From Eubacteriaceae bacterium (GTDB lineage Bacteria; Bacillota; Clostridia; Lachnospirales; Lachnospiraceae): a stretch of DNA of 64,000 nucleotides. Below the pieces are notes generated by a model. That model made no database searches. It was not told the DNA's origin and saw nothing but the letters and a program-made list of their open reading frames with translations. The stretch lies in the NCBI GenBank assembly GCA_902362455.1, contig CABIWJ010000002.1, positions 124,001 to 188,000 on the forward strand, in the 5' to 3' direction. Below are positions 44,849 through 54,412 of the stretch, piece by piece (position 1 is the first letter of the stretch; each line of letters starts with the position of its first letter). The translations under genes and the position numbers were made by a program.

Positions 44849-45730
44849 TTATAAACCGATTGAAATTCTTATTGTTCCAAATGGATACTGGAATGGAAGA
44901 ATTAATGAATGTTCTATATCATTAGGTGTTAATCCGGATAATGGTGTAGGTGGAGTTAATGTTAATTCAATCTGCTGATTGTTAGAAACATTAACAGTGA
45001 ATAATCCGTTATGTAAGTTAAGGAAATCCTGACCTGATGCTTCAACATATTCATTTAATTCATTGATTTCCTCACCTGAATATCTGCTTGCAAATTCAAT
45101 AAATGTTGTCTCATCTGCAAAAATCTTTGTATCTGTTGTAAATGCACCATTTATTTCTTGAGAACTTGCCTTGAATGAAGTAGAATTAATACTATATTCA
45201 GGCTGCAATGGTGTAAAATCATCACCAACAAATCTGATAAGATTATTCATTAATAAAGCAACAAATTCCTGATATAAAGCAGGATTGCTTGTCTTACTGA
45301 AATCACATAATGAAAGTATTAAATTGTCTACTTTTGAATTTTCATTAGAAGATATATCCTCATCTGTTAAAGAATATTTCTTTTTATATGACTTTATAGC
45401 ATTTTCAAAAACCTCATTAGTCATATACCCTTTGTCTACTAATGCTTGTCCAAGTAAGAGGTATCCAAGTGGCTGTGCATGTAATAACTCCATAACCTGA
45501 TCTTCTGTCATATAACCAAGTTCAACAGCGATATCACCAATACGTTTATCCATCTTACTTTGCAATTCATGAACACGTTCTACCTGACTTGCAGTCATAT
45601 ATCCTGCGTTGATAGCTAAAACACCAAGTTTCATTCTTGTGTTCTGCTTTTCTTGAAGTGCATCAACAAGTTGCTCAGGAGTTACTAACTTCTGATTTAA
45701 TAGATAATTTCCGAAAAATTGTGTAAACAT
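44849..45730 (-). CDS. MshEN-like repeat + CheX-like domain protein
   Basis: A 293-residue soluble protein. The N-terminal half (about 1-125) has three similar units, VTPEQLVDALQEKQ...LGVLAINAGYMT, DIAVELGYMTEDQVMELL and LGQALVDKGYMT, like the repeated c-di-GMP-binding N-terminal domains of MshE/GspE ATPases. The C-terminal half (about 135-293) resembles CheX, a phosphatase for CheY-type receivers, with an INELNEYVEASGQDFLNLHN region. It starts directly at the stop of the response-regulator gene (TAAATG), with GGAGGG upstream, so the two are translationally coupled. Likely role: dephosphorylates or works with that regulator, perhaps tuned by c-di-GMP; this is inference. Confidence 0.7.
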   Translation of the reverse strand: MFTQFFGNYLLNQKLVTPEQLVDALQEKQNTRMKLGVLAINAGYMTASQVERVHELQSKMDKRIGDIAVELGYMTEDQVMELLHAQPLGYLLLGQALVDKGYMTNEVFENAIKSYKKKYSLTDEDISSNENSKVDNLILSLCDFSKTSNPALYQEFVALLMNNLIRFVGDDFTPLQPEYSINSTSFKASSQEINGAFTTDTKIFADETTFIEFASRYSGEEINELNEYVEASGQDFLNLHNGLFTVNVSNNQQIELTLTPPTPLSGLTPNDIEHSLILPFQYPFGTIRISIGL

Positions 45731-46111
45731 TTAGTTCCCTCCTTCACAATATGTAGATATAAGCTTTTTAACCTGTTCAGGATCAAGTGGTTTCTGAAGA
45801 AAGTCTGTGGCACCAGCTTTGATAGCATCTTTTAAGTATGACTGTGTACCAACAGAAGATGCCATAATAACCTTTGCTGAAGGATTTATTTCTAAAATAC
45901 CCTTTAAAGCTTCAATACCATCTTTTTTAGGCATTACAATATCCATAAATATAATATCAGGTTTATTAACTTCGTATTGAGCTATAGCCTCCTCACCATC
46001 TGCTGCCTCAAATACTTCTGTACAACCGAGTGAAATTATACAGTCTTTTAGCTTCTTGCGTGCTAAAATTGAATCATCACATACAAGAATCTTTAGTTCG
46101 CTAATATTCAT
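45731..46111 (-). CDS. Single-domain CheY-like response regulator
   Basis: A 126-residue stand-alone receiver: acidic pair in ILVCDDSILARKKL, phosphoacceptor Asp in IIFMDIVMPKKDGIEAL (about residue 54), Ser in VIMASSVG and Lys in DFLQKPLDPEQ. It has no output domain, as in CheY. AGAAAGGAG lies before its ATG. Upstream a perfect 16-bp palindrome (46157-46172) may be an operator. The partner gene downstream is CheX-like. Confidence 0.9.
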   Translation of the reverse strand: MNISELKILVCDDSILARKKLKDCIISLGCTEVFEAADGEEAIAQYEVNKPDIIFMDIVMPKKDGIEALKGILEINPSAKVIMASSVGTQSYLKDAIKAGATDFLQKPLDPEQVKKLISTYCEGGN

Positions 46112-46368
46112 TGACTAAAACTCCTTTCTGAATTATAATTTCCATTGGAATATGTTAATATTGTACAATATTTTACGGAAAAATACAATAATAATAGTGA
46201 ATATATTAAAATTTATTCAGAAAAGCATAAAATTATATTCACGCAATTGTCACATTGACTTAGTATTATCTGATTATCACATAGACACTTGTGAAATATA
46301 GGATATTTGATAGATAGCTTAGGTATTACAGATATCTGCTTATAATTTTATAGAAAAGGAGGTTAAAG

Positions 46369-47187
46369 ATGTATAGTTTACTGGTCGTAGATGATGAAGA
46401 GAAGATAAGAACCATAATCCGTAAATATGGCGAATTTGAAGGATATAAATTACAGAGATATCAAATGGAATAGAAGCTATTGAAGTATGTAAGAAACAGG
46501 ATTTTGATTTAATTATTCTAGATATTATGATGCTGCCAGAGGAATGAAGCAGGATGCTAATAGTAACGAAGAAAGACATGCAGATATAGAAAATACTGAT
46601 AAATATGACAAGTTACCTAATATGCCAAATGAAAATGAGAGTGAAAGTATTATTAAAGTCAGAGTAGTTGAAACGCAGTCAGGCGAAACATATGTAATAT
46701 TCTTAAATTCAGTAATTACGCCAGTTGGTGCGACCGTACACACATTAAGAGTACAGCTTATATACATAAGTGGAATAATGATTCTGCTAAAGAACTTGCA
46801 AAAGGTAATTTTGAAGTGGAATTTGACGGCAAAGATTATAGGGAGATTACGGAGCTTTCAGATACTCTTAATTATACGGCAAAAGAATTATCTAAAAGTG
46901 ATGTGCTTCAGAAAGAATTACTTGCAAATGTCTCACACGATTTAAGAACACCACTTACAATGATAACAGCATATTCAGAGGTAATGAGAGATTTGCCGGG
47001 GGAAAACACACCTGAAAATGTACAGGTAATTATTGACGAGACAAAGAGACTTACATTTTTTGTGAATGATTTGCTTGATATGTCGAAGATTCAGGTTATT
47101 GACAGCGAAGAGGACATTGGAAGTACATTCTGGTTTGAACTGCCTGTCACTTCAGAAGTGAATATTGCAGTGAAATATACTATTTAA
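46369..47187 (+). pseudogene. Decayed two-component system (response regulator + histidine kinase fragments)
   Basis: Starts as a normal response regulator with AAAGGAGG and ATG 46369 (MYSLLVVDDEEKIRTIIRKY), hits a stop at 46471, and continues in another frame (IEAIEVCKKQDFDLIILDIMM) before a stop near 46545. The DNA then jumps into the extracellular part of a histidine kinase (from about 46544), shifts frame near 46770 where a helix and HAMP start are missing, resumes with ELAKGNFEVEFDGKDYREIT and the His box NVSHDLRTPLTMITAY, and ends by fusing LLDMSKIQ to a terminal GSTFWFELPV, losing most of the ATPase domain. So at least two deletions and two frameshifts are visible. No functional product is expected. 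Confidence 0.88.
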
Positions 47188-47207
47188 AGAAAGGAGTTGA
47201 AAGCAGA

Positions 47208-47945
47208 ATGGCAATAGAAGTATTTAACAGGATTGAGAAAAAATATCTTATTACCGAAGATGTATATGGAAAATTTTTTGATAAAATAATTCCATATATG
47301 GAAATGGATGCGTTTTGTAAAGATGGAAAATTCTATTCAATTAATAATATTTATTTTGATACAGAGAATAATGATTTAATCAGAACTTCAATAGATAAGC
47401 CTGCATATAAAGAGAAGTTAAGACTTAGAAGTTATGGTGTTCCAGAGTTTAACGACATTGTATTTTTAGAAATCAAAAAGAAATATAATGGTATAGTCAA
47501 TAAAAGAAGAACCCTTTTGAAACTCAATCAGGCATATGATTTCTTATTCGATGGAATTATGCCATCTGAGGGAGATTATCTCAATGCACAAGTCCTAAAA
47601 GAGTTAAAATTCTTTATGGAGTTCTATAATCCGGTTGCAAAACTTTTTTTAGCATATGACAGGGTTGCAATGTTTGGTAAAGATGATGAAAACCTAAGAA
47701 TTACAGCTGACAGGAACATAAGAACTAGAAGAGACGATTTGAGATTAGAAGATGGAGATTATGGTGATAAGTTGTTGCAGGACGGACAAGTTCTGATAGA
47801 GATTAAGACAGCAAGCAGCTTTCCGGTATGGCTTGTAGATATTCTTACCGAATTAGATATGAAAGGGACATCATTTTCTAAATATGGTACGGAATACAGA
47901 CAATTTATGGATAACACATTACAGAAAAGAGGAGCAATATGTTAG
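47208..47945 (+). CDS. VTC-domain protein (polyphosphate polymerase-like)
   Basis: A 245-residue protein of the VTC tunnel family. Marks are RIEKKYLI at the start, YFDTENNDLIRTSIDKPAYK, KLRLRSYG, FLEIKKKYNGIVNKRR and EIKTASSFPVWL, strands that in yeast Vtc4 form the basic tunnel around the polyphosphate chain. It overlaps a DUF4956 gene by seven bases, a pairing often seen with CotH-like proteins in bacteria; no CotH gene is here. GAAAGGAG lies before the ATG. The bacterial role (polyphosphate or another polymer) is not settled. Confidence 0.85.
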   Translation: MAIEVFNRIEKKYLITEDVYGKFFDKIIPYMEMDAFCKDGKFYSINNIYFDTENNDLIRTSIDKPAYKEKLRLRSYGVPEFNDIVFLEIKKKYNGIVNKRRTLLKLNQAYDFLFDGIMPSEGDYLNAQVLKELKFFMEFYNPVAKLFLAYDRVAMFGKDDENLRITADRNIRTRRDDLRLEDGDYGDKLLQDGQVLIEIKTASSFPVWLVDILTELDMKGTSFSKYGTEYRQFMDNTLQKRGAIC

Positions 47946-48622
47946 AGACAATTTTAGAGACAACATCAACAGAAGGATTAAGGACAAAAGAGGCATTAAT
48001 ATGTATAGGAGTCGCACTTGCGCTTGGATTAATTATAAGTATTATTTATATTTTTAGTGACAGAAAGAGGAGATTTTCAACGAACTTTGCAATTACATTA
48101 GTCATATTACCAGCGATTGTTACTATAGTTATTATGCTTGTTGGAAGTAATGTCGCAAGAGCATTTTCTATGGCAGGAGCATTTGCACTTGTAAGATTTC
48201 GTAGTGTTCCGGGTGATTCTAAAGATATTGCAAGTGTATTTTTTGCGATGGCAGTTGGTCTTGCAACAGGACTTGGCTACATAAGTTTTGCGGTAATATT
48301 TACAGGAGTTATCGGTGGTGCATATCTGCTTTTAATGCTTACAGGATATGGCATTGTTAAGAATCTTCCTAAGACGCTTAGAATTACCATTCCAGAGAAT
48401 CTTAATTTTAATGGAACATTTGATGAAGTATTTAATGAATACACAACAGATGTAACACTAGAAAAGGTTAGAACAACTAATTTAGGTTCAATGTATGAAC
48501 TAACATATAATATAAGCCTAAAAAAAGATGCTGACCAAAAGAAATTTATAGATGATCTGAGATGCAGAAATGGTAATCTTAATATTACATTGTGCAACGC
48601 AGAAACAAAAGAATTATTATAG
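47939..48622 (+). CDS. DUF4956 membrane protein
   Basis: A 227-residue protein with four hydrophobic helices in the first 140 residues (ICIGVALALGLIISIIYIF, AITLVILPAIVTIVIMLVG, ASVFFAMAVGLATGLGYISF, FTGVIGGAYLLLMLTGYGIV) and a soluble C-terminal domain (about 145-227). The ARAFSMAGAFALVRFRSVPG segment is characteristic. The overlap with the VTC gene implies a joint role, perhaps in polymer export or signalling at the membrane. A strong terminator follows. Confidence 0.85.
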   Translation: MLETILETTSTEGLRTKEALICIGVALALGLIISIIYIFSDRKRRFSTNFAITLVILPAIVTIVIMLVGSNVARAFSMAGAFALVRFRSVPGDSKDIASVFFAMAVGLATGLGYISFAVIFTGVIGGAYLLLMLTGYGIVKNLPKTLRITIPENLNFNGTFDEVFNEYTTDVTLEKVRTTNLGSMYELTYNISLKKDADQKKFIDDLRCRNGNLNITLCNAETKELL

Positions 48623-48639
48623 ATTGCCTAGTTAAAGTA

Positions 48640-48686
48640 AAAATGTTATAATTGTACAGATATGTATTGTGCAATTATAACATTTT
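48640..48686 (+). terminator. Terminator after the VTC-DUF4956 pair
   Basis: AAAATGTTATAATTG (48640-48654) pairs with CAATTATAACATTTT (48672-48686), then TTT. Confidence 0.85.
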
Positions 48687-48704
48687 TTTGAATATGGTGA
48701 AATT

Positions 48705-49772
48705 ATGAATATAGAAAAAGAATTATTTGGTAAAAATGAAGATGGTAAAGAGATATATAAATATAATGTAAAGGGCGAAAATATCAGTGCCACATTTTGT
48801 GAGACAGGCGCAGCTATTATGTCAATATTTATAAAGGATAAGGATGATGAAGTTAAAGATGTAGTATTAGGACTTGAGACCTATGAACAATATAGAAAGA
48901 ACTGGCTATCATTTGGCGCGGTTATCGGCAGATGTGCTAATAGAATAAGTGGAGCAAAATTCACACTTAATAATACAACATATAAGTTAAAGAAGAATAT
49001 AACGGGTGGTTGTTTACATAGTGGATTTAGTTATCATTACAGAGACTTTGAATCTGAAAGCTTTACAGAAGATGATTCGGCACATATTATCTTCAAACTT
49101 GAGAGTCCTGATGGAGACCAGGGATTTCCTGGTAATCTTAAGGTAAAGGTAGAATATGTAGTTAAAGAAGATAAATCAGTTACAATTAAATATAGTTATA
49201 TTTCTGATAGCGATACAGTTGTGAATATGACAAATCATTGTTATTTTAATCTTGATGGACATAATAGTGGAAGTGTTTTGAATCATAAAGTTATGATTAA
49301 TTCTGATGAAGTTACGCAGGTGGACAGAAAATTAATGCCAACAGGAAAGATTATGAAAGTTGATGGTTCGGCATATGATTTTCGCAAGATGACGAAGATA
49401 GCTGATAATATGAGGAAGTCATTTAAACCATATTCATATGAAAAAGCTTATGATATTAATTATGTTCTGTCGGATCATTTTGGTGAATATAAGTTAGTGG
49501 CAAAGTTAGAGAGTGAAAAATCAGAAATCGGAATGAATGTCTATACGAATATGCCAGGAATGCAGTTTTATACTGGAAATGCTGCTAAGGGATTTAAAGC
49601 AAAGGGAGATGCAGAATATGCTGCTAATCCTGGAGTATGCTTTGAAACACAATTTTATCCAGATGCAATTAATATAGAGAAGTTTCCGAGCCCTGTTGTA
49701 AAAGCGGGTGTGTTTATGAGTACAGAGACTAAGTATGAGTTTTATGATTTGAGAGGTAAAGCTATTGAATAA
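48705..49772 (+). CDS. galM: Aldose 1-epimerase
   Basis: A 355-residue mutarotase that interconverts alpha and beta anomers of galactose or glucose. Substrate and catalytic motifs: FGAVIGRCANRISGAKF, TNHCYFNLDGHNSG (active-site His) and GVCFETQFYPDAIN (catalytic Glu). Length and layout are normal. GGTGAAA precedes the ATG, 18 bases behind the terminator. Its last eight bases overlap the next gene. Confidence 0.93.
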   Translation: MNIEKELFGKNEDGKEIYKYNVKGENISATFCETGAAIMSIFIKDKDDEVKDVVLGLETYEQYRKNWLSFGAVIGRCANRISGAKFTLNNTTYKLKKNITGGCLHSGFSYHYRDFESESFTEDDSAHIIFKLESPDGDQGFPGNLKVKVEYVVKEDKSVTIKYSYISDSDTVVNMTNHCYFNLDGHNSGSVLNHKVMINSDEVTQVDRKLMPTGKIMKVDGSAYDFRKMTKIADNMRKSFKPYSYEKAYDINYVLSDHFGEYKLVAKLESEKSEIGMNVYTNMPGMQFYTGNAAKGFKAKGDAEYAANPGVCFETQFYPDAINIEKFPSPVVKAGVFMSTETKYEFYDLRGKAIE

Positions 49773-50349
49773 TTATAATTTTTTTGCAATGACATCAAGA
49801 ATGAAATATATAAACAGATGGGGACTTATGAGAAATACCATTCCTGAAAATATAGCTGAACATAGTTTAGAAGTGGGAATGATTGCACATGCCCTTGCAG
49901 TAATTAATAAAGTGTATTTTAATGGAAATATAGATCCGAATGAAGTAGCTGTAATGGCAATGTACCATGATGTTCCTGAGATAATAACAGGTGATTTACC
50001 TACACCAATAAAATATTTTGCACCAGAGATACGAGATGCATATAAAGTTGTGGAAGAGACAGCTGTTAATAAATTAGTTTCATCACTGCCAGAAGAGATG
50101 AAGCCGATTTATGAAAATATTTTGAATGAAGAAAATAGAAATAAAGAGAGTCAGCTGTTAGTTAAGGCAGCAGATAAGATTTCAGCACTTATTAAATGTG
50201 TTGAAGAAAAGAGAATGGGTAATTTAGATTTCATTGAGGCAGAGAAATCTACAATAGAAGCAATAAGAAGGTTAGATTGTAAAGAAGCAGATTATTTTAT
50301 TGATAAATTTCTTGATACATACAGTTTAACATTAGACGAGCAGGCATAG
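49765..50349 (+). CDS. yfbR: HD-domain 5'-deoxynucleotidase (YfbR type)
   Basis: A 194-residue HD phosphohydrolase. FFAMTSRMKYINRWGLMRNT and NIAEHSLEVGMIAHALAVI are close to the YfbR consensus, with metal ligands in EHS, the HD of MYHDVPEIITGDLPTP, and a downstream Asp in KAADKIS. YfbR dephosphorylates deoxyribonucleoside 5'-monophosphates. It overlaps galM by eight bases, so translation is probably coupled. A substrate narrower than in E. coli cannot be excluded. Confidence 0.9.
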   Translation: MNNYNFFAMTSRMKYINRWGLMRNTIPENIAEHSLEVGMIAHALAVINKVYFNGNIDPNEVAVMAMYHDVPEIITGDLPTPIKYFAPEIRDAYKVVEETAVNKLVSSLPEEMKPIYENILNEENRNKESQLLVKAADKISALIKCVEEKRMGNLDFIEAEKSTIEAIRRLDCKEADYFIDKFLDTYSLTLDEQA

Positions 50350-50402
50350 CGCAAAGATAATGCTGATGCGAATATAATGCATAGAATGAAAGTGGAGGGA
50401 AA

Positions 50403-52433
50403 ATGGCAAAATCAGTATACATCGCAGAAAAACCCAGCGTAGCAAGGGAATTTGCTAAAGCATTAAAAATAACAGGTAAAAATAGAGATGGATATATAGA
50501 GGATGATAAGAGTATAGTTACATGGTGTGTCGGACATCTTGTTACAATGAGCTATCCGGAAGCATATGATACTAACCTTAAGAAGTGGAGTATTCAGACT
50601 CTCCCATTTCTTCCAAAGGTATGGAAGTATGAAGTAATAGATGGGGTTAAGAAACAATTTGAAATCGTCAAAGGTATTCTTAACAGAGAAGATGTAGATA
50701 CCATTTATGTCTGTACCGACTCGGGACGTGAGGGAGAATATATCTACCGCCTGGTTGCACAGATGGCAGGAGTTCATGATAAGAATGAAAAGAGAGTATG
50801 GATAGATTCACAGACAGAAGAGGAGATAATTAAGGGAATTAACACTGCTAAAGATATATCTGAATATAATAATCTATCAGAAGCTGCATATCTGAGGGCT
50901 AAAGAAGACTATCTTATGGGAATTAATTTCTCTAGAGTGTTAACACTTAAGTATGGTAATTCAGTATCTAGTTATCTTAGAACCGACAGGGCTGTATTAT
51001 CGGTAGGTCGAGTTATGACATGTGTACTTGGAATGATAGTAAGACGTGAAAGAGAGATAAGGGCATTTGTGGAGACACCATTTTATCGAGTCAATGCGAA
51101 TATAAAATGTACAGAGGATTTTAATTTCGATAGTGAATGGCGTGTGAATGAGAAGTCAAAATATTTCCAGTCACCATATCTATATAAGGAAAATGGTTTT
51201 AAAGAAGAAAAATATGCTAAGGAATTAATTGATAAAATAAAAGAAAATGGAAATATAGCTACAGTTGAAAGTGTAGAAAAGAAAACGGAGAAGAAAAATC
51301 CTCCATTATTATTTAATCTTGCTGAACTTCAGAATGAATGTTCTAAGTTATTTAAAATTAGCCCTGATGAGACTCTTAAAGTGGTTCAGGATTTATATGA
51401 GAGAAAATGTGTTACATATCCAAGGACAGATGCGAGAGTATTATCAAGTGCAGTAGCTAAGGAAATCAATAAAAATATCAGAGGTTTATGTGGATATTCA
51501 ATGATTTCCGAATATGCCAAGGAGATTTTAGAATCCGGTACTTTCAAAAATATCGCATCGACCAGATATGTAGACGATAAACAGATTACAGACCATTATG
51601 CAATAATTCCTACAGGACAGGGATTAAGTGCATTGAATTCAATGAATCCTATAAGTGTTAAAGTGTATGAAGTTATTGCGAGAAGGTTTTTAAGTATATT
51701 TTATCCACCGGCACAATATCAGAAAGTTGGAATTAAAATATCTATGCCAATTAAAGAAGAGGAAAATGTATATAGTGAGCAATTTTTTGCGAATTTCAAG
51801 ATATTGACAACAGAAGGATATCTTAAGGTTACTAAGTACTCATTTATAAAGAAGAAAGAAGATATGAATCAGGATAATATAAAAGATACTGAACAGGCAA
51901 TTGATACAAATACTATAGAATTGTTGAAAAAATTAAGAAAAAGTGATACACTTCAATGCAATGAGTTATTGATAAAGGAAGGAAAGACATCACCGCCTAA
52001 AAGATATAATTCAGGTTCACTTATTCTTGCCATGGAAAGTGCAGGACAGTTAATTGAAGATGAAGAACTGCGTGCACAGATTAAGGGTAGTGGAATTGGC
52101 ACGAGTGCTACCAGAGCAGAGATACTTAAGAAACTTGTGAATATTAAGTATCTGGCATTGAATAAGAAGACACAGATTATAACACCTACACAGATGGGTG
52201 AGATGGTATATGAAGTAGTTAATGCATCAATTTATCATTTGCTTAACCCTGAGCTTACAGCGAGCTGGGAGAAAGGTCTTACATATGTTGCAGAGGGCAA
52301 GATTACATCTGATGAATATATGAATAAACTTGAGGGCTTTGTTACCAGACGAACAATGGGTGTGATTAATTCTAATAAACAATATGAATTAAAACAGAAA
52401 TTTAATGAAGTCTCTAAATTTTATAAAAAATAA
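50403..52433 (+). CDS. topB: DNA topoisomerase III (type IA)
   Basis: A 676-residue type IA topoisomerase: Toprim domain with YIAEKPSVAREFAKAL and CTDSGREGEYIY, gate domain with the active-site Tyr339 in VTYPRTDARVL, and the GIGTSATRAEILKKL block. The Toprim Asp-x-Asp reads Asp-Ser-Gly, as is common in Firmicutes TopB. It lacks the C-terminal zinc fingers of TopA. GGAGGG lies before the ATG. A chromosomal rather than mobile-element context is suggested by its neighbours. Confidence 0.94.
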   Translation: MAKSVYIAEKPSVAREFAKALKITGKNRDGYIEDDKSIVTWCVGHLVTMSYPEAYDTNLKKWSIQTLPFLPKVWKYEVIDGVKKQFEIVKGILNREDVDTIYVCTDSGREGEYIYRLVAQMAGVHDKNEKRVWIDSQTEEEIIKGINTAKDISEYNNLSEAAYLRAKEDYLMGINFSRVLTLKYGNSVSSYLRTDRAVLSVGRVMTCVLGMIVRREREIRAFVETPFYRVNANIKCTEDFNFDSEWRVNEKSKYFQSPYLYKENGFKEEKYAKELIDKIKENGNIATVESVEKKTEKKNPPLLFNLAELQNECSKLFKISPDETLKVVQDLYERKCVTYPRTDARVLSSAVAKEINKNIRGLCGYSMISEYAKEILESGTFKNIASTRYVDDKQITDHYAIIPTGQGLSALNSMNPISVKVYEVIARRFLSIFYPPAQYQKVGIKISMPIKEEENVYSEQFFANFKILTTEGYLKVTKYSFIKKKEDMNQDNIKDTEQAIDTNTIELLKKLRKSDTLQCNELLIKEGKTSPPKRYNSGSLILAMESAGQLIEDEELRAQIKGSGIGTSATRAEILKKLVNIKYLALNKKTQIITPTQMGEMVYEVVNASIYHLLNPELTASWEKGLTYVAEGKITSDEYMNKLEGFVTRRTMGVINSNKQYELKQKFNEVSKFYKK

Positions 52434-52522
52434 TAGTAGGGTGTCAAGGTCCCTGCGGGGACTGAACTTCACAGATATATGTGTATGCAAACAAAATAAA
52501 TTAATGAAAGGATAATCAAATT

Positions 52523-54343
52523 ATGTGTGGAATAGTCGGATATGTAGGCGAAAGAGAATGCGCTGACGTTTTAGTTGACGGTTTAAAGAAGTTAGAATAT
52601 AGAGGATATGATTCAGCAGGTATTGCAGTTTTTGAAAGAGATAAAATTGTAGTTGAGAAGTCTAAAGGTAAATTAAATGATCTTATTGAAAAGATGGCAA
52701 GAGAGAAAAAACCACATGGACATTGTGGAATTGGTCATACAAGATGGGCTACACATGGCGAGCCATCTGATATTAATTCACATCCACATGGTAATAAAAG
52801 AGTCACTATTGTCCATAATGGAATAATAGAGAATTATAAACAGATTAAGGATTTTTTGATAAATCAGGGATATGGATTTGAAAGTGAAACAGATACAGAA
52901 ACAGTCGCTAAATTATTGGATTATTATTATAATGGGAATCCTGTAGAGACAATTAGTAAGATGATAGACAAAGTTGAGGGTTCATATGCACTTGGAATAT
53001 TATTCAGGGATTATCCGGATACTATATTTGCGGTTAGAAAAGAAAGTCCTTTGATTGTAGGTGTAGGAAAGAATGAGAATTTTATTGCATCGGATGTACC
53101 AGCAATTCTTAAATATACAAAGGATTATTATCTGTTAGAACAGAATGAAATTGCGATTATAACAGAGAAAGAAGTTAAGATATGTACTACTGATGGCGAA
53201 CCTATTACAAAAGAACTCCAGACAGCAGACTGGGATATAGATGCTGCAGAAAAAGGTGGTTATGAGCATTTTATGCTTAAGGAAATAAATGAACAGCCTA
53301 CAGCTATTAAGACTACAATATCCCCAAGAATACAAGATGGAATGCCTTATCTTGAGGAAAGTGGACTTACAATGGATATGCTTAAGAACTATAAACGTAT
53401 CTATATAGTTGCTTGTGGAACTGCTATGCATGCAGGACTTGTTGGTAAATATATAATTGAAAAATTAGCAAGAATAGAAGTGACGGTTGATATTGCATCA
53501 GAATTCAGATATAGAGATCCAATCATAGAAGAGGAAGATTTAGTAATCTTAGTATCGCAGTCAGGTGAGACTGCGGATACTTATGCAGCACTTAAGTTAG
53601 CTAAAGAAAAAGGAGCTACCACACTTTCAATAGTCAATGTTAAGGGTTCTACAATTGCAAGAGAATCAGACATAGTTATATATACACATGCAGGTCCGGA
53701 GATTTCAGTTGCATCTACTAAAGCATATAGTGTACAGTTAAGTATTATGTATCTTCTTGCATTCGAACTTGCATATGCCAAAGGAAAGATAACAGAAGAT
53801 AAATGTAGGAAATTAACTAAAGCACTTATAGATATTCCGGACAGACTTACAGATGTATTAGAATTAAAGGAAAAGTGTCAGTTTATTGCATCTAGATTAG
53901 TTAATGCAGATAGTTTATTATATATTGGCAGAGGACTTGACTATGCACTTAGTATGGAGGGTTCTTTAAAATTAAAAGAGATTTCTTATATTCATTCAGA
54001 ATCATATGCAGCAGGTGAACTTAAACATGGAACAATTTCACTTGTGACTGATGATATGCCTGTAATAGCAGTAGCAACACAGAGTGATTTGATTGAGAAG
54101 ACAGTCAGTAATGTGAAAGAAGTTAAATCACGTGGTGCAAAAGTAGCTATTATATGTACTGAAGATGTGGAATTAGAAAATGATGTAGCTGATTATCTTG
54201 TAAAGATGCCTAAACTAGATGATATACTTATGCCTATGTTAGCGGCAGTACCTATGCAGTATATTGCATATTATACAGCGGTTTTAAAAGGTTGTGATGT
54301 TGACCAGCCAAGAAATCTTGCAAAATCAGTAACAGTAGAATAA
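52523..54343 (+). CDS. glmS: Glutamine--fructose-6-phosphate aminotransferase (isomerizing)
   Basis: A 606-residue enzyme making glucosamine-6-phosphate, the first step to UDP-GlcNAc and peptidoglycan. N-terminal glutaminase begins MCGIVGYVGERE with Cys2 as nucleophile; then RGYDSAGIAV and GHTRWATHGEPS; two SIS isomerase domains with VACGTAMHAGLVGKYI, LVSQSGETADTYAALKLAKE and the C-terminal QPRNLAKSVTVE. AAAGGA lies upstream. Only 89 bp separate it from topB and no glmS ribozyme core is visible there. Confidence 0.97.
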   Translation: MCGIVGYVGERECADVLVDGLKKLEYRGYDSAGIAVFERDKIVVEKSKGKLNDLIEKMAREKKPHGHCGIGHTRWATHGEPSDINSHPHGNKRVTIVHNGIIENYKQIKDFLINQGYGFESETDTETVAKLLDYYYNGNPVETISKMIDKVEGSYALGILFRDYPDTIFAVRKESPLIVGVGKNENFIASDVPAILKYTKDYYLLEQNEIAIITEKEVKICTTDGEPITKELQTADWDIDAAEKGGYEHFMLKEINEQPTAIKTTISPRIQDGMPYLEESGLTMDMLKNYKRIYIVACGTAMHAGLVGKYIIEKLARIEVTVDIASEFRYRDPIIEEEDLVILVSQSGETADTYAALKLAKEKGATTLSIVNVKGSTIARESDIVIYTHAGPEISVASTKAYSVQLSIMYLLAFELAYAKGKITEDKCRKLTKALIDIPDRLTDVLELKEKCQFIASRLVNADSLLYIGRGLDYALSMEGSLKLKEISYIHSESYAAGELKHGTISLVTDDMPVIAVATQSDLIEKTVSNVKEVKSRGAKVAIICTEDVELENDVADYLVKMPKLDDILMPMLAAVPMQYIAYYTAVLKGCDVDQPRNLAKSVTVE

Positions 54344-54412
54344 TAAAGGAAGAATATACTGCTTTTATTTGAATATAATGATTCTTTAATTTGTAAATAT
54401 ATGGAGGAAAAT

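Noticed and set aside
46157..46172. Perfect palindrome AATATTGTACAATATT upstream of the lone receiver gene
   Set aside because: In such AT-rich DNA a palindrome alone is weak evidence; noted in the gene entry but not listed as an operator.
50703..50740. Apparent loss of a Toprim Asp in topB (TDSGREGE)
   Set aside because: Asp-x-Gly at this place is common in Firmicutes TopB and need not mean loss of activity.
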